Position numbers and translations under genes: made by a program | Source: Thermosynechococcaceae cyanobacterium MS004 | GTDB taxonomy: Bacteria > Cyanobacteriota > Cyanobacteriia > Thermosynechococcales > Thermosynechococcaceae | NCBI GenBank assembly: GCA_022402525.1 | Contig: JAKRSB010000122.1 | Span: 62,001 to 126,000 of the forward strand | DNA length: 64,000 nucleotides | Direction: 5' to 3' | Notes under the pieces: generated by a model | The model's database searches: none | Told to the model about the DNA's origin: nothing | The model's input: only the letters and a program-made list of their open reading frames with translations | Shown: positions 28,385 through 39,621 of the stretch, in pieces | How positions within the stretch are numbered: the stretch's first letter is position 1 | Layout of the letters: every line of letters begins with the position of its first letter

Positions 28385-28843
28385 AGGGACTCTCCTCAAA
28401 AGACCACGCTCACTCGCTAAACTAAATCCCTCTCGCATGGCCTGGATGGGTTTGGGCAATGGTTCTGGGTAATGTTGCCGGTTAATGTTTCTGGGCAATG
28501 GTCTGGGTAACGGCCAGCTTACACAGTCCCTGAACGCATCATCCATCCAAAATCAGGCGAACTGCGGTCATGATTGTATCAGTGGATCTATCCTCTTGTG
28601 TTCTGCTTAGCTTTGAGAGCGGGTTTCAAACTCAGTCCAGCCCAGAGCGAGCCGATATTTAACCCAAAAGCTTCAACCCAAAAGCTTCAGCCTAAAATCG
28701 ATTAAAATTTCAGGATTGATGGATTTTCAGAACTTAAAGCTCAGAATTGAAAGCTCAGCATCTAAAGTTCAGCATCTAAATCTCACAAAACAACCCATAG
28801 GTGCGTTTTATTTCAGCATTGTCCTAATCAGGAAATAAATCCA
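28385..28843. other. Gene-less gap murG to NTF2-like gene
   Basis: 458 bp between divergent genes. It contains duplicated AACCCAAAAGCTTCA (about 28660-28690) and 14-bp units related to AAAGCTCAGCATCT (about 28736-28785). No gene or clear operator seen. Confidence 0.55.
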
Positions 28844-29755
28844 GTGAACATGAGTCAATCCCAAGCCATGACCCAATTCAGCATCCAACCCCGCCAACCT
28901 CGTCCAGCGCATCCCCAACGGCTGCTCGGTCTGGCCTGTGCTGCCTTGGGGGTTGTCATGTTGTTTGGACAGCTCCAGATCCACGCTGCTGAGCCACCAT
29001 CCCCAACGGCCTCTCCTAATGGTTCAGTTCCCAGCGGCCCAGCCCAGCCAGCTCCTCCAGAAATTGTGGCCATTCTCCGAGACCTGGATGCCGCCTCTAG
29101 CCGCCAAAATCTCAAGGCCGTCCTGAAATTCTATAGCCCCAACTTCACCCACGCCGACGGATTAACGTACAGTACGCTTCAGCAGGCCGTAACGACTTTT
29201 TGGAAAGACACCAAAAATCTTCAGTACAGCACCAAAATTGATAGCTGGCAGGCGCAAGGAAATGGCTACATCCTAGAAACCACCACCACGATTCAGGGAA
29301 TTCAAACGGCGGCAGATCGGGACATGAAGCTGTCGGCAACCGTAAAAGCGAAAACTAAAATCGTCAATAAGCAGCTTGTCTCTCAAGAGATTTTAAGAGA
29401 GCAGACCCGCCTTAGCTTTGGAGAAAAGTCACCTGATGTTGATGTGAACCTTCCGGATCAGGTCAATGTGGGTCAAACCTTTAACTTTGACGTGATTGTT
29501 AAAAATCCGATTGGAGAAGACCTCCTGCTGGGGGCTGCGGTAAAAGAACCCATTACACCAGAGCAGTATCTTAAGCGCACACCCATTGCCCTAGAGCCCT
29601 TGGCCGCTGGAGGACTCTTCAAGATTGGTCAAGCACCCCAACAGCCTTCTCGCGAGTGGGTGTCTGCCGTTTTGATTCAGCAAGGGGGCATTACCATTGT
29701 CAGTCAGCGCCTGAATGTGGTAAGACCCATTGAATCTACTGCTTCTCCGCGCTAG
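28844..29755 (+). CDS. Exported NTF2-like protein
   Basis: A 303-aa protein with a signal peptide or anchor (LLGLACAALGVVMLFGQLQIHAAE) and a Pro/Ser-rich linker. An NTF2/SnoaL-like domain follows (VAILRDLDAASSRQNLKAVLKFYSP...TYSTLQQAVTTFWKD), then a second beta-rich domain (VDVNLPDQVNVGQTFNFDVIV). It probably acts in the periplasm. Function unknown. GTG at 28844 or ATG at 28850 may be used. It precedes minC on the same strand. Confidence 0.72.
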   Translation: MNMSQSQAMTQFSIQPRQPRPAHPQRLLGLACAALGVVMLFGQLQIHAAEPPSPTASPNGSVPSGPAQPAPPEIVAILRDLDAASSRQNLKAVLKFYSPNFTHADGLTYSTLQQAVTTFWKDTKNLQYSTKIDSWQAQGNGYILETTTTIQGIQTAADRDMKLSATVKAKTKIVNKQLVSQEILREQTRLSFGEKSPDVDVNLPDQVNVGQTFNFDVIVKNPIGEDLLLGAAVKEPITPEQYLKRTPIALEPLAAGGLFKIGQAPQQPSREWVSAVLIQQGGITIVSQRLNVVRPIESTASPR

Positions 29756-29832
29756 CGCGGTTCTTACTGATGCAGGGGATAGGAGATTCTATTTGGGGGT
29801 GCAGTCAAGAGCGATGCAGTCAAGGGTGAGCT

Positions 29833-30924
29833 ATGCAGTCCAATCGTGCCTCTGAGGCGAGTCTGTCTGAAACAAATTTGCCTGAAACCAGTTTGACTGG
29901 AATCAGTTTGCCTGAGGGTGAGCCGTCTGAGGTTGGGCTGTCTGAAGCCGAATTAGTCCAGGTCGAATTGGCCCAGGTCGAATTAGCCCAAGTCGAATTG
30001 GCCGAGATCTCAATATCTGAGCCTGAGCGATCGCATCTTAAGCAAGCCACTCCCCAACAAGCCACTTCCCAGAGTTCAGCAGCCCTGCTAGGGATTCAGT
30101 CAGGGAGGCTACCAGGAGTTCAACAGGCTGGGCTAAGCCCAGCCCTCCTCGCATCGCCAGCAGAGCGTGCCGCGCAGGGAGGGCATATTTTCTTTAAAGC
30201 TGAGAAAGGGGTGCTGTACCTCTACCTCCCTTCTAATCAAACGGCGGTGGAGTGGTCTGTAATTTGGGAGCAGCTCCAGCATCGTCTGGAAGCCAGTCAG
30301 CGCATCTGGCCACCCCAGACGCCCGTTTATTTAGTGGCCAATGATCGGCTATTGGATCAGCGACAGCTTGACCAGTTAGCCGTAGCTTTGTCGAATGCAC
30401 ATCTCATTCTGCGTCGCGTCTTGACCAGTCGCCGTCAAACCGCGATCGCTGCGGTGACGTCTGGATACTCCGTCGATCAGCAGTTGCCCACCCTAGGCCT
30501 TCCTGCGATCGCCAGTCCGGCCGCCTCTAGAGTGGCTGCCCTGACAAGTCCAGAGCTAGTCTTAGCAGAGCCGCTGTACCTTGAAACAACCCTGCGATCA
30601 GGAGGAGAAGTGCGCCATCCTGGCTCGGTGGTGGTGGTGGGGGACACCAACCCTGGAAGTGCGATTATTGCCGATGGTGATATTCTAGTTTGGGGTCGTT
30701 TGCGGGGGGTTGCCCATGCAGGGGCCCAGGGTGATCGCGATCGTCAGATTATGGCTTTGCAGATGGAGCCAACCCAACTGCGGATTGCGGATCAGGTGGC
30801 AAGAGCACCAGCCAAGCCGCCCAATCAGGTCTATCCAGAGGTTGCCTACACTACTCCAGAGGGCATTCAAATCATGCGAGCGGCTGATTTCGCAAAGCAG
30901 TATTCAAAACAATCTGGTAAATAA
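29833..30924 (+). CDS. minC: Septum site-determining protein MinC
   Basis: Inhibitor of FtsZ polymerisation, positioned by MinD. The C-terminal beta-helix domain is clear (LETTLRSGGEVRHPGSVVVVGD, read in parts; ADGDILVWGRLRGVAHAGAQGD). The N-terminal domain (GGHIFFKAEKGVLYLYLPSN) is weaker. The first ~60 residues are an acidic pentapeptide-like run (VELAQ) built from 15-bp units at 29950-30009; this extension is not part of the usual MinC. minC-minD-minE are co-directional. Confidence 0.93.
   Translation: MQSNRASEASLSETNLPETSLTGISLPEGEPSEVGLSEAELVQVELAQVELAQVELAEISISEPERSHLKQATPQQATSQSSAALLGIQSGRLPGVQQAGLSPALLASPAERAAQGGHIFFKAEKGVLYLYLPSNQTAVEWSVIWEQLQHRLEASQRIWPPQTPVYLVANDRLLDQRQLDQLAVALSNAHLILRRVLTSRRQTAIAAVTSGYSVDQQLPTLGLPAIASPAASRVAALTSPELVLAEPLYLETTLRSGGEVRHPGSVVVVGDTNPGSAIIADGDILVWGRLRGVAHAGAQGDRDRQIMALQMEPTQLRIADQVARAPAKPPNQVYPEVAYTTPEGIQIMRAADFAKQYSKQSGK
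29950..30009 (+). repeat. 15-bp tandem repeat in minC
   Basis: Four clear units (29950-29964, 29965-29979, 29980-29994, 29995-30009) built on GAATTGGCCCAGGTC. More degenerate copies precede them from about 29875. Confidence 0.9.
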
Positions 30925-31141
30925 TCTGCCAAATCATCTGCCGAATCATCTGTAATGTCCACAGCTATGTCTTAGGGCAAAACTGCCAGGGCAAAAACCA
31001 TCCTGGGGTAGATGGAATGACAAGGCCTAAAAGTAGAGCGATTCATAAAGTAGAGCAATTAATCTAAGTCGTTCCTTTGAGCGAGTTATTGATAGGCGAA
31101 TATTAATAAGCGAGTATTGAGCTAAGCGAGTTTTTAAAGCT

Positions 31142-31942
31142 ATGGGTCGAATCATTGTAATTACTTCTGGGAAAGGAGGGGTTGGCAAGACTACCTGTAC
31201 CGCCAACCTAGGGACGGCTCTCGCTAAGATAGGTCGCTCTGTGGCGCTGATGGATGCTGACTTTGGCCTGAGAAACCTGGATTTGCTCCTAGGGCTAGAA
31301 AATCGAGTCGTCTATACAGCCCTTGAGGTTTTAGCAGGGCAGTGCCGCCTAGAGCAAGCGCTAGTGCGGGATAAACGCCAGCGCGACCTCGTACTGCTGC
31401 CCGCCGCTCAAAATCGCAACAAAGATTCGGTCACGCCAGACCAGATGAAGCAGTTGGCCTATGCGCTCACAAAAAAATATGACTACGTGCTAATTGACTG
31501 CCCCGCTGGCATTGAGATGGGCTTTCAAAACGCGATCGCCGCTGCCGACGAAGCCATCATTGTCACCACGCCCGAAATTTCCGCCGTGCGGGATGCGGAT
31601 CGGGTTATTGGCCTGCTCGAAGCAAACCGCGTCAAAAACGTCCGGCTGATTATCAATCGGATTCGGCCCGCCATGGTTCAGGCAAACGACATGATGTCCG
31701 TAAGCGACGTACAGGAGATTTTGTCTGTCCCGCTGCTGGGCATTATCCCAGACGATGAAAAGGTGATTGTCTCCACCAATCGCGGGGAACCCCTTGTGCT
31801 GTCGGAAGAGGCGTCCTTGAGCAAGCTGGCGCTACAGAATATTGTGCAGCGGCTAGAGGGCAAAGAAGTTGAGCTTTTAGATCTCAATGCACCTTACGAT
31901 ACCCTGCTCGCTAGATTGCGTCGATTTTTTAAGTCGAAATAG
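31142..31942 (+). CDS. minD: Septum site-determining ATPase MinD
   Basis: ParA/MinD-type ATPase that recruits MinC to the membrane. The deviant Walker A is SGKGGVGKTTCTANLG; also DADFGLRNLDLLLGLENR, DYVLIDCPAGIEMGFQNAI and the C-terminal amphipathic membrane-targeting helix (YDTLLARLRRFFKSK). 266 aa is normal. Confidence 0.97.
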   Translation: MGRIIVITSGKGGVGKTTCTANLGTALAKIGRSVALMDADFGLRNLDLLLGLENRVVYTALEVLAGQCRLEQALVRDKRQRDLVLLPAAQNRNKDSVTPDQMKQLAYALTKKYDYVLIDCPAGIEMGFQNAIAAADEAIIVTTPEISAVRDADRVIGLLEANRVKNVRLIINRIRPAMVQANDMMSVSDVQEILSVPLLGIIPDDEKVIVSTNRGEPLVLSEEASLSKLALQNIVQRLEGKEVELLDLNAPYDTLLARLRRFFKSK

Positions 31943-32055
31943 ACTAAGTCTAAATAAGACTAAGCCGAAATAGACCGCTTGACATTAAGCGTTTTAGAGC
32001 CAGTCTGAGTCCCTTTCACTAGGCTGAACCCCTTAAAGCATAAGTTGGAATTCCT

Positions 32056-32427
32056 ATGATTAGCGAGCTTATCGAACGGCTGTTTTTTGGCACCGATCAC
32101 TCTAGTAGTCGCGATCAGGTTAAGCGTCGCCTTAAGCTTGTGCTGGCCCATGACCGCGCTGACCTGACGCCCGAAATGATGGAGGCGATGCGGCGAGACA
32201 TTCTAGAAGTGGTGTCTCGCTACGTGGAGCTGGATATGGAGAGCCTGAACCTATCCCTAGAGTCTGATCAGCGAACCACGGCACTGATTGCAAATTTGCC
32301 CATCCGGCGCATTAAAGACTCGTCCAACAGCAATGTGGTTGAATTTTCTGATGACCTAGGTCTGGGGCCAGAGCGCAGGTTAGAGCAGGGTAAACCTGCG
32401 GCTCAAGACATCGATTTAGATCTGTAG
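32056..32427 (+). CDS. minE: Cell division topological specificity factor MinE
   Basis: Stimulates MinD ATPase and confines MinC/D. The conserved N-terminal part includes [20 protein letters not shown] and [21 protein letters not shown]. 123 aa is about 30 longer than E. coli MinE because of a charged C-terminal extension, common in cyanobacteria. It completes the minCDE operon. Confidence 0.95.
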   Translation: MISELIERLFFGTDHSSSRDQVKRRLKLVLAHDRADLTPEMMEAMRRDILEVVSRYVELDMESLNLSLESDQRTTALIANLPIRRIKDSSNSNVVEFSDDLGLGPERRLEQGKPAAQDIDLDL

Positions 32428-32552
32428 CCCATAGCGCTAGCGTTAGGCTAGATTTAGGGTTCACCTTTAACTCTAAAAGCGATGCTAAATCCAGCAAAAA
32501 GAGCCGTGTTTTGAGCGCTTTTTATGCGCTTTTTTCTAGGTGATTAGGGCTT

Positions 32553-34019
32553 TTGGCATTAGGGGTAAAATCTGACCCGCAGGCAGGCACGGTTTTGGCA
32601 AAGCATGGTTTGATTGGTGCTCAAAAAAAAATAAGGATTCCTACGCCGAGCCGCTTTGGCCAATCTGTTAAGTGGCTATCTCCCGGCCTGTCGGTCAAGC
32701 GCTGGATGTTTATCAGCGCGATTGGAGTGCTTTGTACGGTGGTGGGGCTAGCCATCCTGGTTAAGCTCACCCCAGTTTTTTATGTCATTCAGGTACTGCA
32801 GCTGATCCTGCAGGTCATTACCCAGTACATGCCCAGCTATATCAGCGGGCCTTTGGTCATTGGGCTAGGCGCGCTGTTGGTGTGGTGGGGCCAGACGCGC
32901 ACCCTTGGCTCCATTACAGAAGTGCTGATGCCAGAGGGGGATGAAGAACTGGTGGATCGTCTGCTGGCCCATCGTCGCCTAAATCGGGGGCCGAGAATTG
33001 TAGCGGTGGGTGGCGGAACAGGCCTTTCAACGCTGCTCCGTGGCCTTAAGGAATACAGCGCCAATATTACGGCGGTCGTGACGGTGGCCGATGATGGCGG
33101 GTCTTCAGGACGTTTGCGGCGCGAGATGGGAGGGCTCCCTCCGGGCGATATTCGTAACTGTCTAGCGGCGTTGGCCGATCAAGAAAAGCTGATTACGGAG
33201 CTGTTTCAGTATCGCTTCAGGATGGGGGATGGGCTGGCTGGCCACAGCTTTGGCAATTTGTTTTTGTCGGCCATGAGCGAAATTACCGATGGGTGGGAGC
33301 AGGCGATCGCCACGAGTTCCCAGGTGTTGGCGATTCGTGGGCAGGTCTTGCCCGCGACCCTCAGCGATGTGCGGCTCTGGGCAGAGCTTGAAGATGGCCA
33401 ACACATTGAGGGTGAATCTCGCATTAGTGCGGCGGGGGGAAAAATTGTCAAAATTGGCTGTCGTCCTTCCCGCCCCCCGGCACTGCCCAGCGTGCTTGCC
33501 GCTATTCAAGAGGCGGACTTTATTATTTTGGGGCCAGGGAGCCTCTACACCAGCGTGATTCCCAATCTGCTGGTGCCGCAAATTGTGGAGGCGATCGCCC
33601 GGCGTACTGATATCCCCCGCATTTATGTCTGCAACATCATGAGTCAGCCTGGGGAAACCACCGGATATCGTGTTTCAGACCATATCAAGGCCATTGATGC
33701 CGCTACGGGTCGCCGCATTTTCGATGCGGTACTGGTGCAAAAAAAATCTCCCTCCGATGCTGCGATTAATCATTACGCCCAGCAGCAGTCCTACCCCATT
33801 CCTATCGATCGCCAGGAACTGCTGAGGATGGGGTGTCGCGTCATTTTAGCCAACGTCATGGAGGAAGATCTCAAAACCCATGTGGTGCGCCATAGCTCTA
33901 AACGTCTCGCACGGGTTCTACTGCGCTGGCATGGCCGAGTTGAAAAACTAGCGACGGAAACACCTCTAGACGCCTCAGACCCTAGCCCTCGCCTCGTAAG
34001 GCTTCGCCGCTCTAAGTAA
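32553..34019 (+). CDS. YvcK/CofD-like protein (gluconeogenesis factor family)
   Basis: About 450-488 aa. Two N-terminal membrane helices ([38 protein letters not shown]) precede the CofD-like core: [49 protein letters not shown] (in parts), GHSFGNLF and [17 protein letters not shown]. Bacterial YvcK binds UDP-sugars and links carbon metabolism with wall synthesis and cell shape. The start is uncertain: the longest frame opens with TTG at 32553 and there is no good ATG before the first helix. It follows minE on the same strand after ~125 bp. Confidence 0.86.
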   Translation: MALGVKSDPQAGTVLAKHGLIGAQKKIRIPTPSRFGQSVKWLSPGLSVKRWMFISAIGVLCTVVGLAILVKLTPVFYVIQVLQLILQVITQYMPSYISGPLVIGLGALLVWWGQTRTLGSITEVLMPEGDEELVDRLLAHRRLNRGPRIVAVGGGTGLSTLLRGLKEYSANITAVVTVADDGGSSGRLRREMGGLPPGDIRNCLAALADQEKLITELFQYRFRMGDGLAGHSFGNLFLSAMSEITDGWEQAIATSSQVLAIRGQVLPATLSDVRLWAELEDGQHIEGESRISAAGGKIVKIGCRPSRPPALPSVLAAIQEADFIILGPGSLYTSVIPNLLVPQIVEAIARRTDIPRIYVCNIMSQPGETTGYRVSDHIKAIDAATGRRIFDAVLVQKKSPSDAAINHYAQQQSYPIPIDRQELLRMGCRVILANVMEEDLKTHVVRHSSKRLARVLLRWHGRVEKLATETPLDASDPSPRLVRLRRSK

Positions 34020-34543
34020 AACGATTTTTATAAGGCGATCGTCGAATCTGCGATTGCCAGATCCCCGTTTACCAGATCCCTGCTTGCCAGATCTGCGATT
34101 GCCAGATTCCTTCTCACAGGAGGCCTTTGTCCTACTGGCCTATAGCTGATTCCATGAAACAGTCTTCAAAAATACTGTTTCGATCAAAATACTCTTAAGA
34201 CTTATGAAGTCAAACTGAAAAAAATTTTGCGCCGCCAGACTGTAGGCCAGACCGTAGTGTAAAAGCTTAAGACTATTTCCGGTGAGGGTTCCAAACAGAA
34301 TGCTGGGATCAGTTTCCTCCAGATTGGATTTCTGAGAAACCCAACCCACAATCTTTACGTTTCGCGTAGGTCGCGCTCTGGCACAATAGAAATTTGGATA
34401 AGGGGATCGTTGCAGAGCTGCGTTCTCATTTATGATTTGCAGGTTGTATAAAAGCTGTATTATTTGCAGGTTTAGCGCTGCATAGACCTTGTTTGCTCTA
34501 ATTCACCTAACCTCACTTGCCTAACCCTATTGGTTAAAGCCCT
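34020..34543. other. Gene-less gap before the branching enzyme
   Basis: 525 bp. The left part (34050-34115) holds four 15-bp units ending in CCAGATCC. The rest has no ORF of note. A small RNA cannot be excluded but no conserved structure was recognised. TATAAAAGC near 34447 is AT-rich and could be promoter-proximal. Confidence 0.5.
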
Positions 34544-36133
34544 ATGACCCTCGGCTATCTCGCACTGGTTTTACACGCCCATCTGCCGTTTGTCAGACAT
34601 CCTGAAAGCGACTATGTTCTCGAAGAAGAGTGGCTATACGAAGCCATTACCGAAACCTACGTCCCTCTGCTTCAGGTTTTTGAGGGGCTGAAACGGGATG
34701 GGATCGACTTTAAGCTAACCATGAGCATGACGCCACCCCTCGTCTCCATGCTCAGCGACCCCCTCCTCCAAGATCGCTATGACGACTATCTCACCACCCT
34801 AGAGGAACTGGCCACCCTAGAAGTTGAGCGCAATGCCTTTAACGGCCACCTTCGCTACTTGGCAGAGCATTATGTCGAAGAATTCCACAACATTCGCCAA
34901 ACCTGGGAAAGCTACGATCGCAACCTGATTAAAGCCTTCCGGCAGTTTGTAGACAGCAACAACCTAGAGATCATTACCTGCGGCGCGACCCACGGCTACC
35001 TGCCCCTGATGAAAATGTACCCCGAAGCCGTCTGGGCACAGCTTCAGGTCGCCTGCGAGCACTACGAAGAACATTTTGGCCGCGCCCCCAAGGGCATTTG
35101 GCTCCCCGAATGCGCCTACTACGAAGGGCTAGAGCGGATGCTGGCGGACGCTGGCCTGCGCTATTTCTTGACCGATGGCCACGGGCTGCTCTATGCTCGT
35201 CCCCGCCCTCGCTTTGGCACTTATGCCCCCATCTTTACCGAAACTGGCGTGGCAGCCTTTGCCCGTGACCAGGAGTCTTCTCAGCAGGTTTGGTCGTCGG
35301 AGGTGGGATATCCGGGAGCCGCAGAATACCGTGAGTTTTATAAGGACTTGGGCTGGGAAGCGGACTATGAGTACATCAAGCCTTACATTATGCCCAACGG
35401 CCAGCGAAAAAACGTGGGCATTAAGTATCACAAAATTACAGGCAAGGGTCTAGGGCTGAGCGACAAGGCGCTCTATGACCCCTACTGGGCCAGGGAAAAA
35501 GCCGCCGAACATGCCGCCAACTTTATGGTGAACCGAGAGAAGCAGGTCAGCCACCTGCACGGCATTATGCAGCGTCCGCCCTTAGTGGTATCTCCCTACG
35601 ATGCTGAGCTATTTGGCCACTGGTGGTATGAGGGGCCAATCTTTATCGACTATCTGTGCCGCAAGTCTTGGTATGACCAAAGCACCTACGCCATGACGCA
35701 CTTGGCCGACTATCTGCGCGCCCATCCCAATCAGCAGGTTTGTCGCCCGTCTCAGTCAAGCTGGGGCTATAAGGGCTTCCATGAATATTGGCTCAACGAA
35801 ACCAACACCTGGATTTATCCTCATCTGCACAAAGCAGCAGAGCGGATGATTGAGCTGGCCAAGCGGGAACCTGCGGATGAGCTGGAGTGGAAAGCGCTCA
35901 ATCAGGCCGCTAGAGAGGTGCTGCTGGCGCAGTCTTCGGACTGGGCATTCATTATGCGGACGGGAACGATGGTGCCCTACGCGGTGCGCCGCACGCGATC
36001 GCATTTAGTGCGGTTTCATAAGCTGTACGACGATATTCTCGAAGGCAAAATTGACTCCGGCTGGCTAGAAAAGGTAGAGGCGATCGACAATATTTTCCCC
36101 AGCCTCAACTATCGGGTCTATCGATCGCTCTAG
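34544..36133 (+). CDS. GH57 1,4-alpha-glucan branching enzyme (DUF1957)
   Basis: A 529-aa family 57 glycoside hydrolase. The (beta/alpha)7 barrel opens with LALVLHAHLPFVRHPE. The nucleophile is Glu189 in GIWLPECAYY and the acid/base Asp353 in SPYDAELFGHWW, the same numbering as in characterised bacterial GH57 branching enzymes. A C-terminal helical domain with DUF1957 features follows. It would act in glycogen metabolism alongside a GH13 GlgB elsewhere. Activity is inferred from family. Confidence 0.9.
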   Translation: MTLGYLALVLHAHLPFVRHPESDYVLEEEWLYEAITETYVPLLQVFEGLKRDGIDFKLTMSMTPPLVSMLSDPLLQDRYDDYLTTLEELATLEVERNAFNGHLRYLAEHYVEEFHNIRQTWESYDRNLIKAFRQFVDSNNLEIITCGATHGYLPLMKMYPEAVWAQLQVACEHYEEHFGRAPKGIWLPECAYYEGLERMLADAGLRYFLTDGHGLLYARPRPRFGTYAPIFTETGVAAFARDQESSQQVWSSEVGYPGAAEYREFYKDLGWEADYEYIKPYIMPNGQRKNVGIKYHKITGKGLGLSDKALYDPYWAREKAAEHAANFMVNREKQVSHLHGIMQRPPLVVSPYDAELFGHWWYEGPIFIDYLCRKSWYDQSTYAMTHLADYLRAHPNQQVCRPSQSSWGYKGFHEYWLNETNTWIYPHLHKAAERMIELAKREPADELEWKALNQAAREVLLAQSSDWAFIMRTGTMVPYAVRRTRSHLVRFHKLYDDILEGKIDSGWLEKVEAIDNIFPSLNYRVYRSL

Positions 36134-36285
36134 ATGCAGGAAAAGAAAGCCGCAGGAAAAGAAAGCCGCAAGAAAACCAAGCAGATCCGCTACGGTAGGG
36201 CAATCCACCCTCGCTCAATGAGTCAAATTCACTACACTAAAAGAGAGTGAATCCGTAAAGCATCGCGATCAGTAGAGGAGAACCT

Positions 36286-36504
36286 ATGTTTTTGCAAGAG
36301 CTGTCGCCCATTTTTCAAGAGCTTGTCCAGAAGCCCGTGGCGTTTATGGGGGGCTTTGCGTCTGGGGTTTTTCGGCTCAATCTATCGCAAGACCCAGTGA
36401 AGACCTGGCTAGATCGAGAGATGGGCGCGCCATCAACACCCTCTGGCAATGGCTCCTCAGACAACAACAACGGCAGCGGCCCCCAGTCCATTAGCATCGA
36501 CTAA
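36286..36504 (+). CDS. Small conserved cyanobacterial protein
   Basis: 72 aa with a strong ribosome site (GAGGAGAA) before ATG. The core KPVAFMGGFASGVFRLNLSQDPVKTWLD resembles a short protein seen in many cyanobacteria whose function is unknown; the recognition is from memory. A Ser/Asn/Gly-rich tail follows. Confidence 0.68.
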   Translation: MFLQELSPIFQELVQKPVAFMGGFASGVFRLNLSQDPVKTWLDREMGAPSTPSGNGSSDNNNGSGPQSISID

Positions 36505-36599
36505 GAATCATGGACTCTTCTGGGGTGAGTTCAAGCCTATGGATACAAGAGCTCACCCCTATAGGCTCTGTGGGCCTATTTATGGATCTATTTATGGGT

Positions 36600-37112
36600 C
36601 TATTTATATGCAGCAATGCCGCGTTCTAGCAGGGCCTTCACCTTATCAACATCGTGCCAGCCGCGAATCTCAACCTTTTTCTTTTGCAGGTTTTTGTAGG
36701 TTAAGAAAAACTCAGCAATCTCGTCTAGGCGATGCTGGGCAATATTGGCCAGGGAGGTGACATGGACAAATCGAGGATCCTGGTCAGGGACGCACAGAAT
36801 CTTCTCATCTCCTTCACCCCCATCAATCATTTCTAGGTAGCCAATGGGGCGGGCAGCAATCACGCAGCCCGGAAAGGTTGGCTCGTCCATAATGACCATC
36901 CCGTCTAGAGGGTCGCCATCATCCCCTAGGGTGTTGGGGATAAATCCGTAGTCGTAGGGGTAATGGACAGAAGAATAGAGAACGCGATCTAGGGCAAAGG
37001 CGTTCATTTCTTTATCAAACTCGTACTTGTTTTTGCTCCCCGCTGCAATTTCAACGAGGACATTGACTAGGCCAGCCTTTGGCTGAGCTGGGATTCTTGA
37101 TAAGTCGACCAT
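36600..37112 (-). CDS. ppa: Inorganic pyrophosphatase
   Basis: Family I soluble pyrophosphatase, 170 aa from ATG at 37112 (GGAGAG ribosome site). Marks: [37 protein letters not shown] (in parts), [11 protein letters not shown], and the metal-binding [17 protein letters not shown]. The frame extends 92 codons upstream without conservation, overlapping the end of the kinase gene, so the longer start is rejected. Confidence 0.96.
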   Translation of the reverse strand: MVDLSRIPAQPKAGLVNVLVEIAAGSKNKYEFDKEMNAFALDRVLYSSVHYPYDYGFIPNTLGDDGDPLDGMVIMDEPTFPGCVIAARPIGYLEMIDGGEGDEKILCVPDQDPRFVHVTSLANIAQHRLDEIAEFFLTYKNLQKKKVEIRGWHDVDKVKALLERGIAAYK

Positions 37113-37320
37113 GACTCTCCAATAATGATTTTCGCCACAATAATTGAGTTTTTTGGGAGTGAGCGGCCATGAGCGGATCATAGAGTTTTGCTCTGGTTTG
37201 CCTACCTTGTCACGCTCCCCTAAGCATTTTAGAAGACTTTCGGTCGATCTCTTTGCCTTGCAGGGGTCTGAGTTGAGCGGTCTGAATCGACTCACAATTA
37301 GGGGCGTGCCATCAGTAGGC

Positions 37321-39621
37321 CTAACTGCGCTTTCTCCGGGATGGACTGACAGCGGCTGGCAAGTTAGCCGATGGGCTGGATGAGGCACTGGAATGGGGAG
37401 TCCCCTGGGCGGTGGTTGCTGGGCTGGAGAGTAAGATATCCACTTTGTGAACCAGGTGTTCCGGATTGACGGGCTTGTGCAGAAAGGTATCTGCCCCTGC
37501 TAAGAGATAAGGCTGCGGATCTTTTGCTGCCTCATGGGGGCCAAGCGCCACAATTTTCAGGTTGAGGGATTCAGAAAATTTCCGAAACTGCTGGATGAGC
37601 TTGAGGCTGTGGCTCTCTTCGTGGTCTGTACTAATAATGACGGCCGAAGGCTGTAAGAATCGAATTTGGTCACGGGCGGTGGAGTCTTCCACAATCCAAA
37701 TAACGTGATAGCCTGCAGCGGTCAGCATTTCACAAATTAACGTAGCGTTTTCCTCGTTCTCTTCGAGCAGCACAATGCGGTTGCTGGAGGTGGTGACGTA
37801 CTGCGATCGCAAGAGATCCTGGTGAGACTCTAGTAGGGCTTGGTTGGGTAGCTCTACGGTAAAGATTGTTCCCTGACCTTCCTCGGACTCCACTTCAATC
37901 CAGCCGCGATGCAGATCAATGAACTGCTTGGTGAGGGCAAGTCCTAAGCCTGTCCCCTCGTAGGTGCGACGGTAGGAAGTATCTAGCTGCTGGAACTTTT
38001 GAAACAGTCGGGGCTGCTGGCTGGCGGCAATGCCAATGCCCGTATCTTCGACTTGAAAAATGGCGGTATTGGGCTCAACCCAGACCCGAAGCGTGACGGT
38101 GCCTTCGGGGGGCGTAAATTTAATGGCGTTGGAGAGCAGATTAAACAGAATTTGCTTGACGCGGCGCGAGTCGGCCACAAAGTTGTCTTGGCCCTGGGGC
38201 ACTTTGACATTCACGCGCAGGTCAATTTCGCCTTCTTCGGCTTTGTCGCGCAGCATCTGGACGCTTTGGTGGGCTAGCGCATTCAGGGAAAATTCGCTGA
38301 GGTTAAGGGTCGCTTTGCCAGATTCGGCGTAGGACAGCTCCAGAATGTCGTTAATCAGCTCTAGCAGGTGTTCGCCGCTGTCGTGGATGGTTTGGAGATA
38401 GCCGCGCTGTTTATCGTTGAGGGGGCCTAAGGACCAGCGAATTAGGGTGGCAGACATGCCAATGACGCAGGTGAGGGGGGTGCGCAGCTCATGGCTCATG
38501 GTGGCTAAGAAGTCACTCTTAACGCGGTTGGCGGACTGGGTTTCGACGAGGGCATCCCGTAGATCTTGGGTGCGCTGCACCACCTGCTGCTCTAGGGTTT
38601 GCTTTTGAATCTGAACCTGTTGGAAAAGCTGAGCTTGGTAAATGGCGATCGCGAGGTGTTCGGCAATCTGTTCCAAAAACTTCACGTCCCGCGCCTCCCA
38701 TTCGCGGGGGCTGCACTGATGGGAGATCAAGAGGCCCCAGAGCTGGTTCTGGACAAGAATGGGGGTAATCAACTGCGATCGCACGTTGCCTTGATAGAGC
38801 AAATCAAGGGTTCCATCCAAGAGGTCGGCTGCTTTTTTGACCTGAGCGGTAGCTAGGGTCTGGCCTTGGGCATAGCGCCGACACTGTTTGGCCGTGAGCG
38901 CCCAGAATACTTCTTGACCTAGAAGGGACGGGATTGCCTCGTGGGCGCAAGATTCGTAAATCACCGAACCTTGAAGAACTGGCAACTCTGGCGAAGAAGC
39001 CTCAAACTGATTCTCAAACTGATAGATTAGGAGCCGATCCGCCTCTAGGAATTTACAGACCTTACTGACGGCCGTTTGCAGCAGCGTAGGCAGCTCTAGG
39101 CTTTCCCGAATCTGAGTGGTGACCTGCTCCAGAAGGCGCTCTTGCTGGCCTTGCTGGTGGAGTGCAGCCGCTACGATAGGCTGACAGCTCATGGCCGTGG
39201 GCTGACTTTGTAGGGACTGAACGGCCTGAGTCAGAGCGTTAAATAAATGCTGAACCAATCCAGGGTAAATGGAGGCGACCGAAATGGGGCGGCTATGAAT
39301 CGTCTGCGCTAATTTAACCTGCGCGCTTAGGGTGGGCTGATGGATGGCGAGCGATCGCAAGGTTTTTAAAAATGCAGTAATTCGGGGCGTTTCTAAGGTC
39401 AAGGTGGGTAGGCTGAGGGGTTCTGTCGTCTCCTGGGCGTGCAGCAACCCGCGAAACTCAGGGGCCACAACCAGGACAAAAGGCGTCATGTCAGGATTGA
39501 CCCCACGAAACGCTTCCTCGGTCAGCACGACACCTTCAGCCAGAAGGGGATGCCCCAGATCTAAAATTGCGGCCTTTAAGCGTTCAAATAGATCGCGGGA
39601 ATAGGATAAATCGGGCATCAT
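37321..39621 (-). CDS. Hybrid sensor histidine kinase: GAF-HisKA-HATPase and degenerate receiver
   Basis: 766 aa. An N-terminal region (1-150) has no clear domain. A phytochrome-like GAF (~165-330; [16 protein letters not shown]) follows, but the usual chromophore Cys-His position is Gly-Thr (270-271), so a bilin is unlikely. A coiled coil leads to HisKA with phospho-acceptor His377 (MSHELRTPL) and an ATPase domain with N-box NLLSNAIKF and G-boxes VEDTGIGI and GTGLGLAL. The C-terminal receiver-like domain (~615-740) has Ser664 where the phospho-accepting Asp should be, although Lys716 remains. It probably relays to an external regulator. The signal is unknown. Confidence 0.9.
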   Translation of the reverse strand: MMPDLSYSRDLFERLKAAILDLGHPLLAEGVVLTEEAFRGVNPDMTPFVLVVAPEFRGLLHAQETTEPLSLPTLTLETPRITAFLKTLRSLAIHQPTLSAQVKLAQTIHSRPISVASIYPGLVQHLFNALTQAVQSLQSQPTAMSCQPIVAAALHQQGQQERLLEQVTTQIRESLELPTLLQTAVSKVCKFLEADRLLIYQFENQFEASSPELPVLQGSVIYESCAHEAIPSLLGQEVFWALTAKQCRRYAQGQTLATAQVKKAADLLDGTLDLLYQGNVRSQLITPILVQNQLWGLLISHQCSPREWEARDVKFLEQIAEHLAIAIYQAQLFQQVQIQKQTLEQQVVQRTQDLRDALVETQSANRVKSDFLATMSHELRTPLTCVIGMSATLIRWSLGPLNDKQRGYLQTIHDSGEHLLELINDILELSYAESGKATLNLSEFSLNALAHQSVQMLRDKAEEGEIDLRVNVKVPQGQDNFVADSRRVKQILFNLLSNAIKFTPPEGTVTLRVWVEPNTAIFQVEDTGIGIAASQQPRLFQKFQQLDTSYRRTYEGTGLGLALTKQFIDLHRGWIEVESEEGQGTIFTVELPNQALLESHQDLLRSQYVTTSSNRIVLLEENEENATLICEMLTAAGYHVIWIVEDSTARDQIRFLQPSAVIISTDHEESHSLKLIQQFRKFSESLNLKIVALGPHEAAKDPQPYLLAGADTFLHKPVNPEHLVHKVDILLSSPATTAQGTPHSSASSSPSANLPAAVSPSRRKRS

